Positions 9,529 through 19,804 of a stretch of 38,789 nucleotides of DNA are shown one piece after another. Under the pieces are notes generated by a model. The model ran no database searches. It was not told the DNA's origin and was given only the letters and a program-made list of their open reading frames with translations. Source of the stretch: Branchiostoma floridae (taxonomy: Eukaryota; Chordata; Leptocardii; Amphioxiformes; Branchiostomatidae); the NCBI RefSeq assembly GCF_000003815.2, contig NW_023365716.1, positions 879,608-918,396 of the forward strand, read 5' to 3'. A program made the position numbers and the translations under genes. Position 1 is the stretch's first letter. Every line of letters starts with the position of its first letter.

Positions 9529-11351
9529 TTTATTTACATCCCCTTACTTTGAATGATCAAACAGCATCAAATTCTCAAACATGTATAAGATATTTCTGGA
9601 CAAAATACCGAATAAACACAGAATACAAGTGCATGGTATACTTAAGTACATGTACACAATACGCAATATGCTAATTGTTGGCTATGTATATATTATGCTA
9701 CGAGATGTTGCAAACGTAGAGTTGTTCTTTCGACCAAATTACATTAAAATAAATAAAAAACACCAATACAAAAACGTTTAGATACTTCCGTGACATGTAC
9801 AATTTCTACAAGAAAATCTTTTAAAAACTAGAAAGGCCGACATTTGCTTGAGAGCAAATACAGCATATTTCAGCCATCTCCCTCATGCAACAATAGGCCT
9901 TGAGGTCGTTGACCCCTTTGGCCATTCAAAAATGACCAAAAAACCCACAAATATATCATTTTAAAGTGGTCCATGCCAAAAAATATACATGGGTCATTTG
10001 AATAAATATCTAGAGCACCCCTTTACCAATTTACGGGTCATTAGGTTGTAAATCGAGGGAACAGGAGCCAAAAATGTCAAAATTTTGTCAAAAAATGGCC
10101 ATAAAATCGCAAAATTAAGCATTTGTTGTACCGTATGGGAAAACTTTTATTGAATTTATGTGCACATAATTGAAGGGCACTTTTATACCAAATTTCAGAT
10201 CATTTGGTTGTAAAACGAGGCTACAGGAGCCAAAAATGTCCTTTTTTGGTCAAAAAATGGCCAAAAATCGCAAAATTAAGTATTTTGTTGTACCGTATGG
10301 GAAAACTTTTATTGAATTTATGTGCACATAATTGAAGGGCACTTTTATACCAAATTTCAGATCATTTGGTTGTAAAACGAGGCTACAGGAGCCAAAAATG
10401 TCATTTTTTGGTCAAAAAATCGCAAAATTAAGCATTTTGTTGTACCGTATGGGAAAACTTTTATTGAATTTATGTGCACATAATTGAAGAGCACTTTTAG
10501 ACCAAATTTCAGATCATTTGGTTGTAAAACGAGGCTACATGGGCCAAAAATGTCCTTTTTTGGTCAAAAAATGGCCAAAAATCGCAAAATTAAGCATTTT
10601 GTTGTACCGTATGCCAAAACTGTTATTGAATCTAGGTGAGCATATGATCAAGGCACCTCTGTATCAAATTTCATGTCATTCGGCTGTAATACCAGGGTAC
10701 AGGAGCCCGAAATATACATAAAAATTGACAATAACCTCAATAAAATCATTTTAAAGGCAGATATGAAAAAAATGAAAAAAACACCTGAGGGTATTGGCTT
10801 ACTCTACCTTTGTGCCAAATTTCAAGTCAATCGGTTAAAATATGGCGGAGTTGATTCGATTTGAAGATTTGACAGGAGAAAGAAAGAAAGAAAGAAACAT
10901 TACGAATACAATATATTTCACCGGTATGGCTGAAATATAAAGAAACAGACAACCTTGAAAAGACTGGTGCTGTTCAGTCGAAAATTTGGGTGAGTCCAAT
11001 TTGTGTGTTGGAAATTACAGTTTAACTAGTCTAAGCAGAAACAGTCGAGTTTAACACAAAAAAGCTAAGTTCAACCCAACCTCTTGCTATAAATCTCGCC
11101 AGGCTATCTGAACATGTCTGCTTCTCATCTTGATTTCCTCGTCACAGAGTAGTTATCGGGCCCAGGTATAGACTAAGTCTACAGATAACATTTTCACTCC
11201 TGGATGACCGTTCACGTTGTAGGCTGTACGTTTGTCACACATGTAGGTTCTTTGGTATGTCTCGCCAAATGTTTCGACAGCTGAGATCTTCTAACCGCAG
11301 ACTAGTTACAAAGGTTTTACTCCTGTGTGAGTTCTCATGCGTTGGGCTAAA
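9529..11351 (-). other. 3' UTR and 3' flank of gene B, with ~1.1-kb repeat inserted
   Basis: TTTATT at 9529-9534 (AATAAA on the minus strand) is a candidate polyadenylation signal. Sequence at 9500-9800 and 11035-11350 matches the 3' flank of gene E (26960-27260 and 27280-27737), showing that this is the gene B flank split by a repeat. Next to the stop, the frame-shifted remains of a finger (NLAQ-RMRTHTG) are visible, as in gene E. Confidence 0.6.
9850..10945. repeat. Composite dispersed repeat with ~155-bp tandem units and inverted ends
   Basis: The core has four units marked by 'ccgtatgggaaaac' (or 'ccgtatgccaaaac') starting at 10131, 10293, 10445 and 10607, giving periods of 162, 152 and 162 bp. 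Each unit also has 'caaatttcagatcatttgg' and 'gaggctacaggagcc'. A (GAAA)n tract is at about 10876-10898. The ends carry 'atatttcagccat' (left, about 9867) and its complement 'atggctgaaatat' (right, about 10926), a possible terminal inverted repeat. It is absent from the homologous gene E flank, so it is an insertion. Non-coding; the open frames at 10518-10864 are repeat-derived. Confidence 0.65.
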
Positions 11352-13358
11352 TTAGACCGTCAAGTTGGTCTTCTCACACATGAAGGGTTTCTCACAGGTG
11401 TGCTTTGTTAGATGCCTGTTCAAAGTGGACTTCTCCGCTGAAGAATATTCGCACTGGTCACATTTGTAGGGGTTTTCTCCTGTATGCGTCCTAATATGTC
11501 TGAATAAGTCAGACTTTCGAGCTGTCCTATGCCCACACACTCCACACATGTAGGGTTTGTCACCAGTGTGTGTCATTAGGTGTCGGTCCAAAGTACGTTT
11601 ATGTGCAGCAGAATAGTCACACTGGTCACACTTGTAGGGTTTCTCGCCAGTGTGTTTTCTCAGGTGAAAATCCAAATTGGATTTTTGTGCAGCAGAAAAG
11701 TCACACTGGTCACACTTGTAGGGCTTTTCCCCTGAATGGGTCCTCATATGTTTGTATAAGTTAGACTTTCGAGCCGTCCTGTACCCACACTCCGCACACA
11801 TGTAGGGTTTCTCACCGGTGTGTCTTGCCAGATGGATGTCCAGGTCGGATTTCTGTGCAGCAGAATAGTCACACTGGTCGCACTTGTAGGGTTTCTCCCC
11901 TGAATGACTTCTCATGTGTCGGGTTAAGGTAGACTTACAAGGTGTCCTGAACCCGCACTCGTCACACATGAAAGGCTTCTCACCGGTGTGTTTCATAAGG
12001 TGTCGGTCTAAATAACGTTTCTGTGCAGCAGAATAGTCGCACTGCTCACACTTGTAGGCTTTTTCTGCTGTATGCTTTCTCATATGTACGGATAAGATAG
12101 ACCTTCTACATGCTCTGTACCCACACTCTACACACAAGAAGGGTTTGTCACCGGTGTGGTTTGCTACATGTTTCTTCAAATCATCTTTCCGTGCTGCAGA
12201 ATAGTGACAATGGTCGCACTTGTAGGGTCTTTCTCCTGTGTGGGTTCTCATATGTCGGGATAAGCCAGACTTATTGGGTGTCTTGTACCCGCACACGTCA
12301 CACACGTGGCGCCCTCCGTCTGTGTGTTTTGCTAGATGTCTGTGAAAAGCAGATTTCTGTGCTGCAGAATAGTCGCACTGGTCACACTTATACGGTTTTT
12401 CTCCTGTGTGGGTTCTCATGTGTTGGGATAAATATGACTTGTAAGCTGTCCTGTACCCACACTCCCCACACATGTAGGGTTTCTCACTGTGTTTTGCTGC
12501 TATGTGCTGGTCCAAGTTGGCTACTTGTGCAGCAGAATAGTCGCACTGGTCACACTTGTAAGGTTTTTCTCCTGTATGAGTTCTCATATGCCTTGCTAAG
12601 TCAAACATTTTTGTCGCCCTATACCCGCACTCGCCACACATGTAGGGTTTCTCACCGGTGTGTTTTGTTGCTATATGATAGGCCAAATTGGCTTGCTGTG
12701 CGGCAGCATAGTCACAATGGTGACACTTGTAGGGTTTCTCTCCTGTGTGGGTTCTCATATGTTGGGATATGTGAGACCTATAAGCTGCCCTGTACCCACA
12801 CTCCCCACACACGAAAGGTTTCTCACCGGTGTGTTCAACCACATACATTCCAGTAATGCCTATGGTCTCCTGTACCTGTGAGGTTGATGTGTTGTCAGGT
12901 TTTGAAACGTTCACATCACACGTTTCCTGCTGCAGGCCCATGTCTGTTGTCTAGGTCTCCCTGCTGTCACTCTCCTTCCCAGGGTGTTCTGTACGGAATG
13001 TCGTCTTCCCAGAATGGCCCATCTCATTCACAGGATGCCCAGTACACAGTTCTCCAGAAGAAAGCTCACAGTTAGACTCTTCCATTTCCGCTTTTACACC
13101 GCACGTTTCGTCGTTTAGAACGCCCCTTTCCTCGTCCTGCTGCCGTCCCGTGTCAGTTGTCTGCTCCCAACTGTTGTAAGTCTCGCTCCAAGACTGTCCA
13201 GTTGGTTGGTAGTTGTACGTTTCCTGGCACAGCACGTTCTCTTGTCCATCCTGTTGCCATGCAGTGTCTCCTGTCTCCTCCTCTTTGATGTGCGTATCGC
13301 TCGCAGTTTGATCCGCATGAAGCTCTTTACTAGGTGGCAAACACATGAACCCCGCCAT
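11352..13358 (-). pseudogene. C2H2 zinc-finger gene B, 17 fingers, split by an in-frame TAG
   Basis: The exon begins at 13360, straight after a good acceptor (tatcgttttag|TG-ATG). The first frame runs from ATG at 13358 for 135 codons (MAGFMCLPPSKELHAD..., with IKEE and VKAE psi-K-x-E motifs) to TAG at 12953-12951. The TAG replaces the CAG (Gln) found in all other paralogues in the phrase [10 protein letters not shown]. Four codons later an in-frame ATG (12941) opens 529 codons with 17 fingers, two of them with HIATKH/HIAAKH spacing. Order alternates except for two CDQC-type fingers in a row (14 and 15), implying loss of one unit. It ends MCEKTNLTV. Apart from the TAG everything is open, so it could be a recent pseudogene, a null allele, a sequencing error, or a gene making a finger-only protein from 12941. 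Confidence 0.75.
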
Positions 13359-13360
13359 CA

Positions 13361-14127
13361 CTAAAACGATAAGAAAATAAGGATAAGGATAAGAAAAATG
13401 TATGTTCATTAAATCCTTTTACAAACGAGATGAAGGGTGTAAAGTTAAAGAAGTGGACCCGTTTTAGGTCCTCAATTGTGTTTCCAACAACAAGATTTGG
13501 ATATTTCATAGGGGATAAACAACATAGTTCATAATTCTTTAATACAGGCACTTACTGACTCATAGTAAAAACTGAATACATGTATACAACACAGCAATGC
13601 AGGTGCATAGAAACATAACAAGCTATATATACATGCGCTTCCAAAGATTTTTGTCGTTAATTGCGATAGAACAAATATGAGATTGTACAATGGTGTAATA
13701 GAATAGTGAGCAGTGGACACTTTTACGGCATCGGTCAGGTGGAAAATACATTTCACTGGCACTGTAGCTTCTTGGCATTTTCATGATTATGCGAAAATAA
13801 TGACTGCAAACAAAACGGAGTTGACTTCCATATATCGCTATAGCTGCGCACAAAAAATGTTAGGCAGGTCACTACAAGGAAAAGTTTCGCATTATGGTGC
13901 ACGAATATAACGATTGTCACTTAATCTTTAACTTATATCATTATTATATTCGTGATGTCTGGGAGTATATTTGAGAGGCAAAAAGATATTTGGCAGTCGT
14001 TACATTTCACACATTAGTTTGAATGCCCCCCTCCCCATCGACTACCGATCGCAAACACACTTCTAAATCTAATTTACCACCCAACAAGCACCAACCCGGC
14101 CGCTTTAACGACAATTACAGGTCTTAC
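13361..14127 (-). other. Leader intron of gene B
   Basis: Donor CAG|GTAAG (GT at 14127-14126) and acceptor TTTTAG (AG at 13362-13361). The body is homologous to the introns of genes C and D: the 'gactcat' phrase near 13560, CA-rich stretch and 'gctgcgca' near 13843. The start of the intron contains a conserved G/C-run block ('gcccccctcccc' on the plus strand near 14022-14035) seen downstream of every leader donor. No gene inside. Confidence 0.6.
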
Positions 14128-14360
14128 CTGTAGGTCAATGGTAGTTAGCGGTCTCCCAGACTGCTACAAATCGGTAAAAATCGCGTCAGTTTGGAGGATA
14201 TGAAAAACGCAAGACGAGCCACAAAACAAAATGGCGGACGTCAGCTAAAGGTGAGAGTAAAAGTGAGAGGTCACAAACCTGATACTCAGTGGGTCAAACC
14301 ACAGATCGCCGCAAAGCGCTTTAATCTCCTGGTTTTGAACCAAGCAAAAATAACGTTATA
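14128..14360 (-). promoter_or_regulatory. Leader exon/promoter module of gene B
   Basis: Minus-strand donor CAG|GTAAG after 14128. AAAATGGCGGACGTC on the plus strand at 14228-14242 combines a YY1-type site and a CRE-like GACGTC. Upstream in gene sense lie GGTCAC...AACCTGATAC...GGGTCAAACC and 'agatcgccgc', all shared with the other modules. Transcription start inferred near 14230-14245. Confidence 0.65.
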
Positions 14361-14689
14361 ATAAATAGAATGGAATAGTAGTGGTTATATAATTCTTGTA
14401 TGTTACGGAAGAGGACGCAAGGAAGAATTGTGGACGTATCTTAGCATTAATGGAGATCTCCTATTATAGAAAACAAACGTTCTACCTCAATTTCTAGGTC
14501 TCAGATTTTGTCAGGTTTTGACGGATAGGCAAGCCAGGTGGAATCCGATGTGCACAGGATTTCTTCCTCATTTGACGTTTAGATCTCGAATCACTTCTAC
14601 CACAAGGATGGTACTGTAATGCGAATCAAATCAACACCTTATATTACAAGCCAACACCAATGCAAATAACTGTCTTTGCTTATAGTTAC
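14361..14689. other. Intergenic spacer between genes C and B
   Basis: It contains a block ('gccaggtggaatccgat' and 'tttgacgtttagatct' at about 14530-14585) that is repeated upstream of gene C (about 18636-18690) and more weakly upstream of E (about 31285-31340). This makes it part of the duplicated unit. No gene seen. Confidence 0.5.
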
Positions 14690-15430
14690 TTTATTTTGAG
14701 TTACATTTACCAAAATTATGCTTTTAAACATGTCAGTATCATCTAAATTCCTATAAGCTAAAACACTTCGAATACATGTGTACAAAACATGTATCATGTA
14801 TAGCATACACATCGGTACGTATAAACTAAATCATTGTAAAGGTTAGATCATTCGATCAAATAAAGTAGACAAAAGCAACTAAATATACCAGTGTCAAAAA
14901 TGTTCCAGTATTCAAGTTAATACCGACATGTGTACATTAGATAAAAAGAAAACAAAGATCGTATGGAAACTATCTCAAGGCTAAAACCTACATCTATATT
15001 ATCTATATATCTATCATGGCTACGATCTTCGGTAAAAAACCTACATCTGACTCTGTACAGTTTTGAGTGCGACTATGTCTTTGTATGTGGCGGTACTTTA
15101 TGTTTGGGACTGCATTGTTAGCAGCAACACCTAGCTGCAGTTCAAAGTAAACTTCTATATCTGTCGCCTGTACCGAGTTCTTACATATCGAAAAGATCAA
15201 GCTGACTACCTTGCCCCCCCCCCCCCTCCCATGACCTGGAGGTCAGGAGACTATGTAGGTAGGTAAAGCTGTTTGCTGTACATTTGTGGATTTGTTTGTT
15301 CTTTTGGATATAAAAAAGTAGATAATCTGATAAAGGTCAGATTACAATTATGTTTTTCCTCCTGTGTGGGTTCTTATATTCTTGACTTTTTAGACATTTG
15401 AGTTGCCTTGTTCCAGCACACTTTGCACAT
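14690..15430 (-). other. 3' UTR of gene C with decayed finger
   Basis: TTTATT at 14690-14695 (AATAAA on the minus strand) is at the same place as in D (18910-18915). After the TAG stop the minus strand reads MCKVCWNKATQMS and then breaks, the same decayed finger as after gene A. A poly-C run of about 15 is at 15215-15230. 'gctgtttgctgtacattt' is shared with A and D. Confidence 0.6.
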
Positions 15431-17368
15431 CTAGGTCATTTTACTGGTGTGCTTTCTTACATGTCGGTTTAAAGAGGATTTTTCTGCAGCAGAATAGTCG
15501 CATTGGTCACACTTGTAGGGTTTCTCTCCTGTGTGGATTCTCATATGGATTGATAAGGTAGACCTATGAGCTGTCCTGAACCCGCACTCCCCACACATGT
15601 AGGGTTTCTCACCGGTATGTCTTGTCTGATGGTCGATGAGATGGTGTTTTTCTGCAGCAGAATAGTCACACTGGTCACACTTATAGGGTTTTTCCCCAGT
15701 ATGGGTTCTCATATGTCGGGATAGGTGAGACCTATAAACTGTCCCGTAACCACACTCCCCACAGATGTAGGGTTTTTCGCCAGTATGTTTTACTTGATGT
15801 TGTTTCAAGTTGGATTTATCTATAGCAGAATAGTCGCACTGGTCACACTTATAGGGTTTTTCTCTTGTGTGGGTTCTCATGTGTCGGGATAAGTTAGTCT
15901 TCACAGTTGCCCTGTACCCACACTCCCCACACATGTAGGGTTTCTCACCGGTATGCTTTCTTATATGTTTGGCCAAAGTGTATTTCTCTGTTGCAGAATA
16001 GTCGCACTGGTCACACTTGTAGGGTTTTTCTCCTGTATGGATTCTCATATGTTTGGATAAGTCAGACTTTTGAGTCGCTCTGTACCCACACTCACCACAC
16101 ATGTAGGGTTTCTCACCGGTGTGTTTAACTAGATGTTTGTCCAAATCACCTTTCTGTGCTGCAGAATAGTCACACTGGTCACACGTGTATGGTCTTTCTC
16201 CTGTGTGGGTTCTCATATGTCGGGATAAGTGACACTGGTGAGCTGTCCTGTACCCACACTCCCCACACATATAGGGTTTCTCACCAGTGTGTTTTCTTTG
16301 GTGCTTGTCTAAATTGGACTTTCGTGCAGCAGAATAGTCGCACTGGTCACATTGGTAGGGTTTTTCTCCAGTGTGGGTTCTCATGTGTGTGGCTAAGTCA
16401 GACTTTTGAGCTGTCCTGTACCCACACTCCCCACAGATGTAGGGCTTTTCACCGGTGTGTTTTGCAACATGTTGCTCCAAACTCGACTTATGTGCAGCAG
16501 AATAGTCACACTGGTCACACTTGTAGGGTTTGTCTCCTGTGTGGATTCTCATATGTGTGGATAAGTAAGATTTCCGAGCTGCCTTGAACCCGCACTCCCC
16601 ACACATGTAGGGTTTTTCTCCTGTGTGCGTTCTCAAATGTCGAGACAAGTCAGATTTTAGAATTGTCCTGTACCCACACTCCCCACACATGTAGGGCTTC
16701 TCCCCAGTGTGTTTTCTTATATGATTGACCAAGTTGGATTTCACTGCAACAGAATAGTCACACTGGTCACACTTGTAGGGTTTCTCTCCTGTATGGGTTC
16801 TCATATGTCGGAACAAGTGAGCCTTGCAATCGGCCCTGTACCCGCATTCCTCACAGATGTAGGATTTCTCACCGGTGTGTTTAACCACATACCTTCCCAT
16901 ATTGCCTCTGCTCTCCTGTACCTTTGAAGTTGATGTGTTGTAAGGTTGGGGAAAGTTCACATCACACGTTTCCTGTTGCAGGCCCGTGTCTGTTGTCTGG
17001 GTCTCCCTGCTGTCACTCTCCTTCCCAGGGTGTTCTGTACACAGTTCTCCGGTAGAAAGCCCACCATTGGGCTCCTCTATTTCTGCTTTTATACCGCGCG
17101 TTTCGTCGTTTGGAACGTCCCTTTCCTCGTCCTGCTGCCATCCTGTGTCTGTTGTCTGCTCCCAACTGTTGTAAGTCTCGTTCCAAAAATGTCCGGTTGG
17201 TTGGTAGTCGTAGGTTTCCTGGTCCTCACTGTACGTTTCCTGGCACAGCACGTTCTCTTGTCCACCCTGTTGCCATCCAGTGTCTCCTATCTCCTCTTTG
17301 ATGTGCGTCTCGTCTGCAGTGTGTTCCACATGAAGCTCTTGAACAAGCACAAATGCGAACTCCTCCAT
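15431..17368 (-). CDS. C2H2 zinc-finger protein C, 17 fingers
   Basis: Intact 645-residue predicted nuclear protein. Residues 1-170 form an acidic, low-complexity region with IKEE at 23-26 and IKAE at 93-96, both fitting the psi-K-x-E sumoylation pattern. Seventeen C-x2-C-x12-H-x3-H fingers run from about 172 to 640, ending TSKMT. The two finger types alternate, except that fingers 3 and 4 are both of the CGECG type. The usual finger Phe is replaced by Thr or Ala after CGYR/CDYS, as in REST-like fingers. Helix positions -1, 3 and 6 vary strongly while the rest is nearly constant. The start at 17368 is supported by an acceptor (ttgaag|AC-ATG) two bases upstream, matching B and D. Regulation is likely from the leader module at 18273-18490. 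The DNA target is unknown. Confidence 0.9.
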   Translation of the reverse strand: MEEFAFVLVQELHVEHTADETHIKEEIGDTGWQQGGQENVLCQETYSEDQETYDYQPTGHFWNETYNSWEQTTDTGWQQDEERDVPNDETRGIKAEIEEPNGGLSTGELCTEHPGKESDSRETQTTDTGLQQETCDVNFPQPYNTSTSKVQESRGNMGRYVVKHTGEKSYICEECGYRADCKAHLFRHMRTHTGEKPYKCDQCDYSVAVKSNLVNHIRKHTGEKPYMCGECGYRTILKSDLSRHLRTHTGEKPYMCGECGFKAARKSYLSTHMRIHTGDKPYKCDQCDYSAAHKSSLEQHVAKHTGEKPYICGECGYRTAQKSDLATHMRTHTGEKPYQCDQCDYSAARKSNLDKHQRKHTGEKPYMCGECGYRTAHQCHLSRHMRTHTGERPYTCDQCDYSAAQKGDLDKHLVKHTGEKPYMCGECGYRATQKSDLSKHMRIHTGEKPYKCDQCDYSATEKYTLAKHIRKHTGEKPYMCGECGYRATVKTNLSRHMRTHTREKPYKCDQCDYSAIDKSNLKQHQVKHTGEKPYICGECGYGTVYRSHLSRHMRTHTGEKPYKCDQCDYSAAEKHHLIDHQTRHTGEKPYMCGECGFRTAHRSTLSIHMRIHTGEKPYKCDQCDYSAAEKSSLNRHVRKHTSKMT

Positions 17369-17370
17369 GT

Positions 17371-18272
17371 CTTCAATGATTATAAGAAAACAATGATGAG
17401 AAAAAACAGAAAAGGGGCAAATTTTACATTACAATTTCTTCTGAAAAAGTAGTTTACCCGTTTTAGCTCCTCATTTGTTTCAGTAACAAGACTTGGATAT
17501 GTATCAATTAGGGTATACATATAGAACAGCATGGTACTTCTTTATTCAACTCAGGCACGAATTGACTCATTGTACAAACAGAATGCATACAACACAACAC
17601 AACACAACAATACAGGCACATAGACACATAACAATCTATGACATCTACGCACACATGCGCTTCCAGAGGTTTTTGACGTTATCTTTGAGATAGAATGAAC
17701 ATGACTTACAGTAAGCACAGACTGTACAGTGGTGCTAGAAGTCTTGACAGGCAAATATATCATATAGCACTGTTTACGCCATCTGGCATCACTTCAGTCA
17801 GGTGGAAAACACATTTCACTGGCATTGCAGCTTCTTGGCATTTGTGTAATAGTGAGTTTGAACTTCAAGCACAGCCAAACGGCTCTGATTCCTTTTGGAA
17901 TAGCGGCTTACGTTGCTGGATTGGTGGTCTGGTTTCGGAGAGGGGTGTAAATCTTGGTAGCCATTATATTGTTTCTCTACTCCTTTCCTACATTTGTATA
18001 TGTGATACCTTACGGAGTCTTCTTTTTCATGGTAAGCTCAAGGAAACGTCTTGTTTTATGATGCACGAATATAACCGTTTTCATTTCATCTATCATTTAT
18101 GTTATCTGATACAACAATTTTTCTGATTTGCACCTCAAATTTTGACATATCTCGATCATTCGTTTCAATGCCCCCCTACCCATCGACTACCAATCACAAA
18201 CACGCCTCTAATTCTCATTCGCCGCCGAACAAGCCCCAATCAGGCAGCACTAACGACAACCAAATGTCTTAC
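17371..18272 (-). other. Leader intron of gene C
   Basis: Donor TTCAG|GTAAGAC (exon end 18273) to acceptor ending AG at 17372-17371. Homologous to the introns of B and D. It contains no other gene; a plus-strand frame across 17695-18126 shows nothing recognisable. Confidence 0.55.
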
Positions 18273-18490
18273 CTGAAGGTCTATGGAAGTAAGCGGTCTC
18301 CAAGACTCCTACAAATCGGTAAAAATCGCGTCAGTTTGGAGGATATGAAAAACGCAAGACGAGACGCAAAACAAAATGGCGGACGTCAGCTCACCGACAG
18401 GGTAAAGGTGAGAGGTCACCAACCTGATACTCCGCAGATCGCCGCATAACGCTTTACCCTCTGGTTTTGAACCTAGTAAAAACAACGTTA
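18273..18490 (-). promoter_or_regulatory. Leader exon/promoter module of gene C
   Basis: Minus-strand donor CAG|GTAAGAC. AAAATGGCGGACGTC at 18373-18387 (plus strand) is identical to the one in module B. The block GAGGTCACCAACCTGATAC is present, but the GGGTCAAACC of the other modules is missing, so module C has a small deletion there. 'cagatcgccgcataacgc' follows. Transcription start inferred near the YY1-type site. Confidence 0.65.
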
Positions 18491-18909
18491 TAAATGAAAT
18501 AGAAGTGGTTATAATTCACGTATTTTATGAAAAGGTCATCCCAAAAGAGTAGTGTATATATTTCAACACTAATGGAGATTTCTTAATGAATGAAATTGTT
18601 CAATTTCTACGTCTCGTATTCTGAAGGTTAGGCCAAGCCAGGTGGAATCCGATATGCGCATGGTTTCTCCTTCATTTCACGTTTAGATCTTAAAATACTG
18701 TTGCCACAAGGATGCTATTTCACTTCGATTCAATTCAACACCTTATATTTAGCTTGGTCTACATTTCTTCAGAGAAATTATGTTATTTTTGTCTGTCAAA
18801 ATTACGCCATGGTAGGAAATGTGTACACTTCGTAAGCTGAGAAGGGAGTCAAAATTATCAGACTATATAAACCAACACATTACAGATGACTGCCTTTGAT
18901 TACACTTTC
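18491..18909. other. Intergenic spacer between genes D and C
   Basis: It shares the 'gccaggtggaatccgat' block with the B-C spacer and carries 'cacgtttagatctt'. No gene, RNA or further repeat recognised. Confidence 0.45.
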
Positions 18910-19804
18910 TTTATTTTGAATTAAATTTACCAAAATCTTTTAATCTTTTTACACAAGTCGGTATCATCTATACTGCTATAAGCTATAACACTACGAATAC
19001 ATGTGTACAAAAATGTATAGCATACACATCGGTGCATATAAAGTATATACTTGGAAATGTTAGATCTTTCTATCAAATAAAGTAGGCTAAAGCAAGCAAA
19101 TATACCAATGTTAAAATGTTCCAGTTTTGACATTAATACCAACATGTGTACAGTGGATAAAGAAACAAAGATCGTATCGAAACTATCTCAAGTCTAAAAC
19201 CTATATTTAGATTATCTTTACAGCCCGATTTCAAAAAGGCTTTCTTACATAAATGTTTTTAACAAATAAGCGGTCAACACACACACAAAAACGGAGCACA
19301 TCTATCATGGCTACTATCTTAGGTACAAAACCTACATCTATAGAGTAACTCAGTTTTAGGTGTGACTATATTTATGTATGTGGCAGTACTTTAAGTTTGG
19401 GACTGCATTGTTAGTAGCGACACCTACCTGCAGTTCAAAGTGAACCTCTGCAGCTGTCGCCTGTATGAGCTCTTAGAGTTTAAAAAGATAAAGCTGACTC
19501 CCCAGCCCCTCGTGACCTGGGGGTCAAGAGACTAGGTAGGTAAAGCTGTTTGCTGTACATTTGTCACACTTGTGGATTTTTGTTTTTTGGTATATACAAA
19601 GTAGATAAAGGTGAGATTTTCTAGCTAGCTACAAAGTAGTTACACTGAGAACACTTATGTGGTTTTCCTCCTCTGTGGGTTCTTATTTAGACATCTGAGT
19701 TGCCCTGTTTCCTATACTTCGCACATCTAGGACTTTTTTACATGTCGATTAAAGGTGGATCTCTGTGCAGCAGAATAGTTACAATGGTCACACTTGTAGG
19801 TTTT
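18910..19804 (-). other. 3' region of gene D including its severed last finger
   Basis: TTTATT at 18910-18915 (AATAAA on the minus strand). Directly after the TGA at 19807-19805 the frame stays open for one more finger, CDHCNYSAAQRSTFNRHVKKS, and meets the TAG that ends genes A, C and F. Beyond that lie further finger remains. Spacing and sequence match the gene C flank. Confidence 0.65.

Noticed and set aside
12110-12856. Long plus-strand open frame (248 codons) through gene B, and similar ones opposite C, D and E
   Set aside because: It is the antisense of repeated zinc-finger codons ([12 protein letters not shown]-type repeats are the complement of the TGEKPY linker). The openness follows from the repeated sense sequence.
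15003-15200. Small minus-strand frame in the 3' UTR of gene C
   Set aside because: Not conserved as a frame in the matching flank of gene D.
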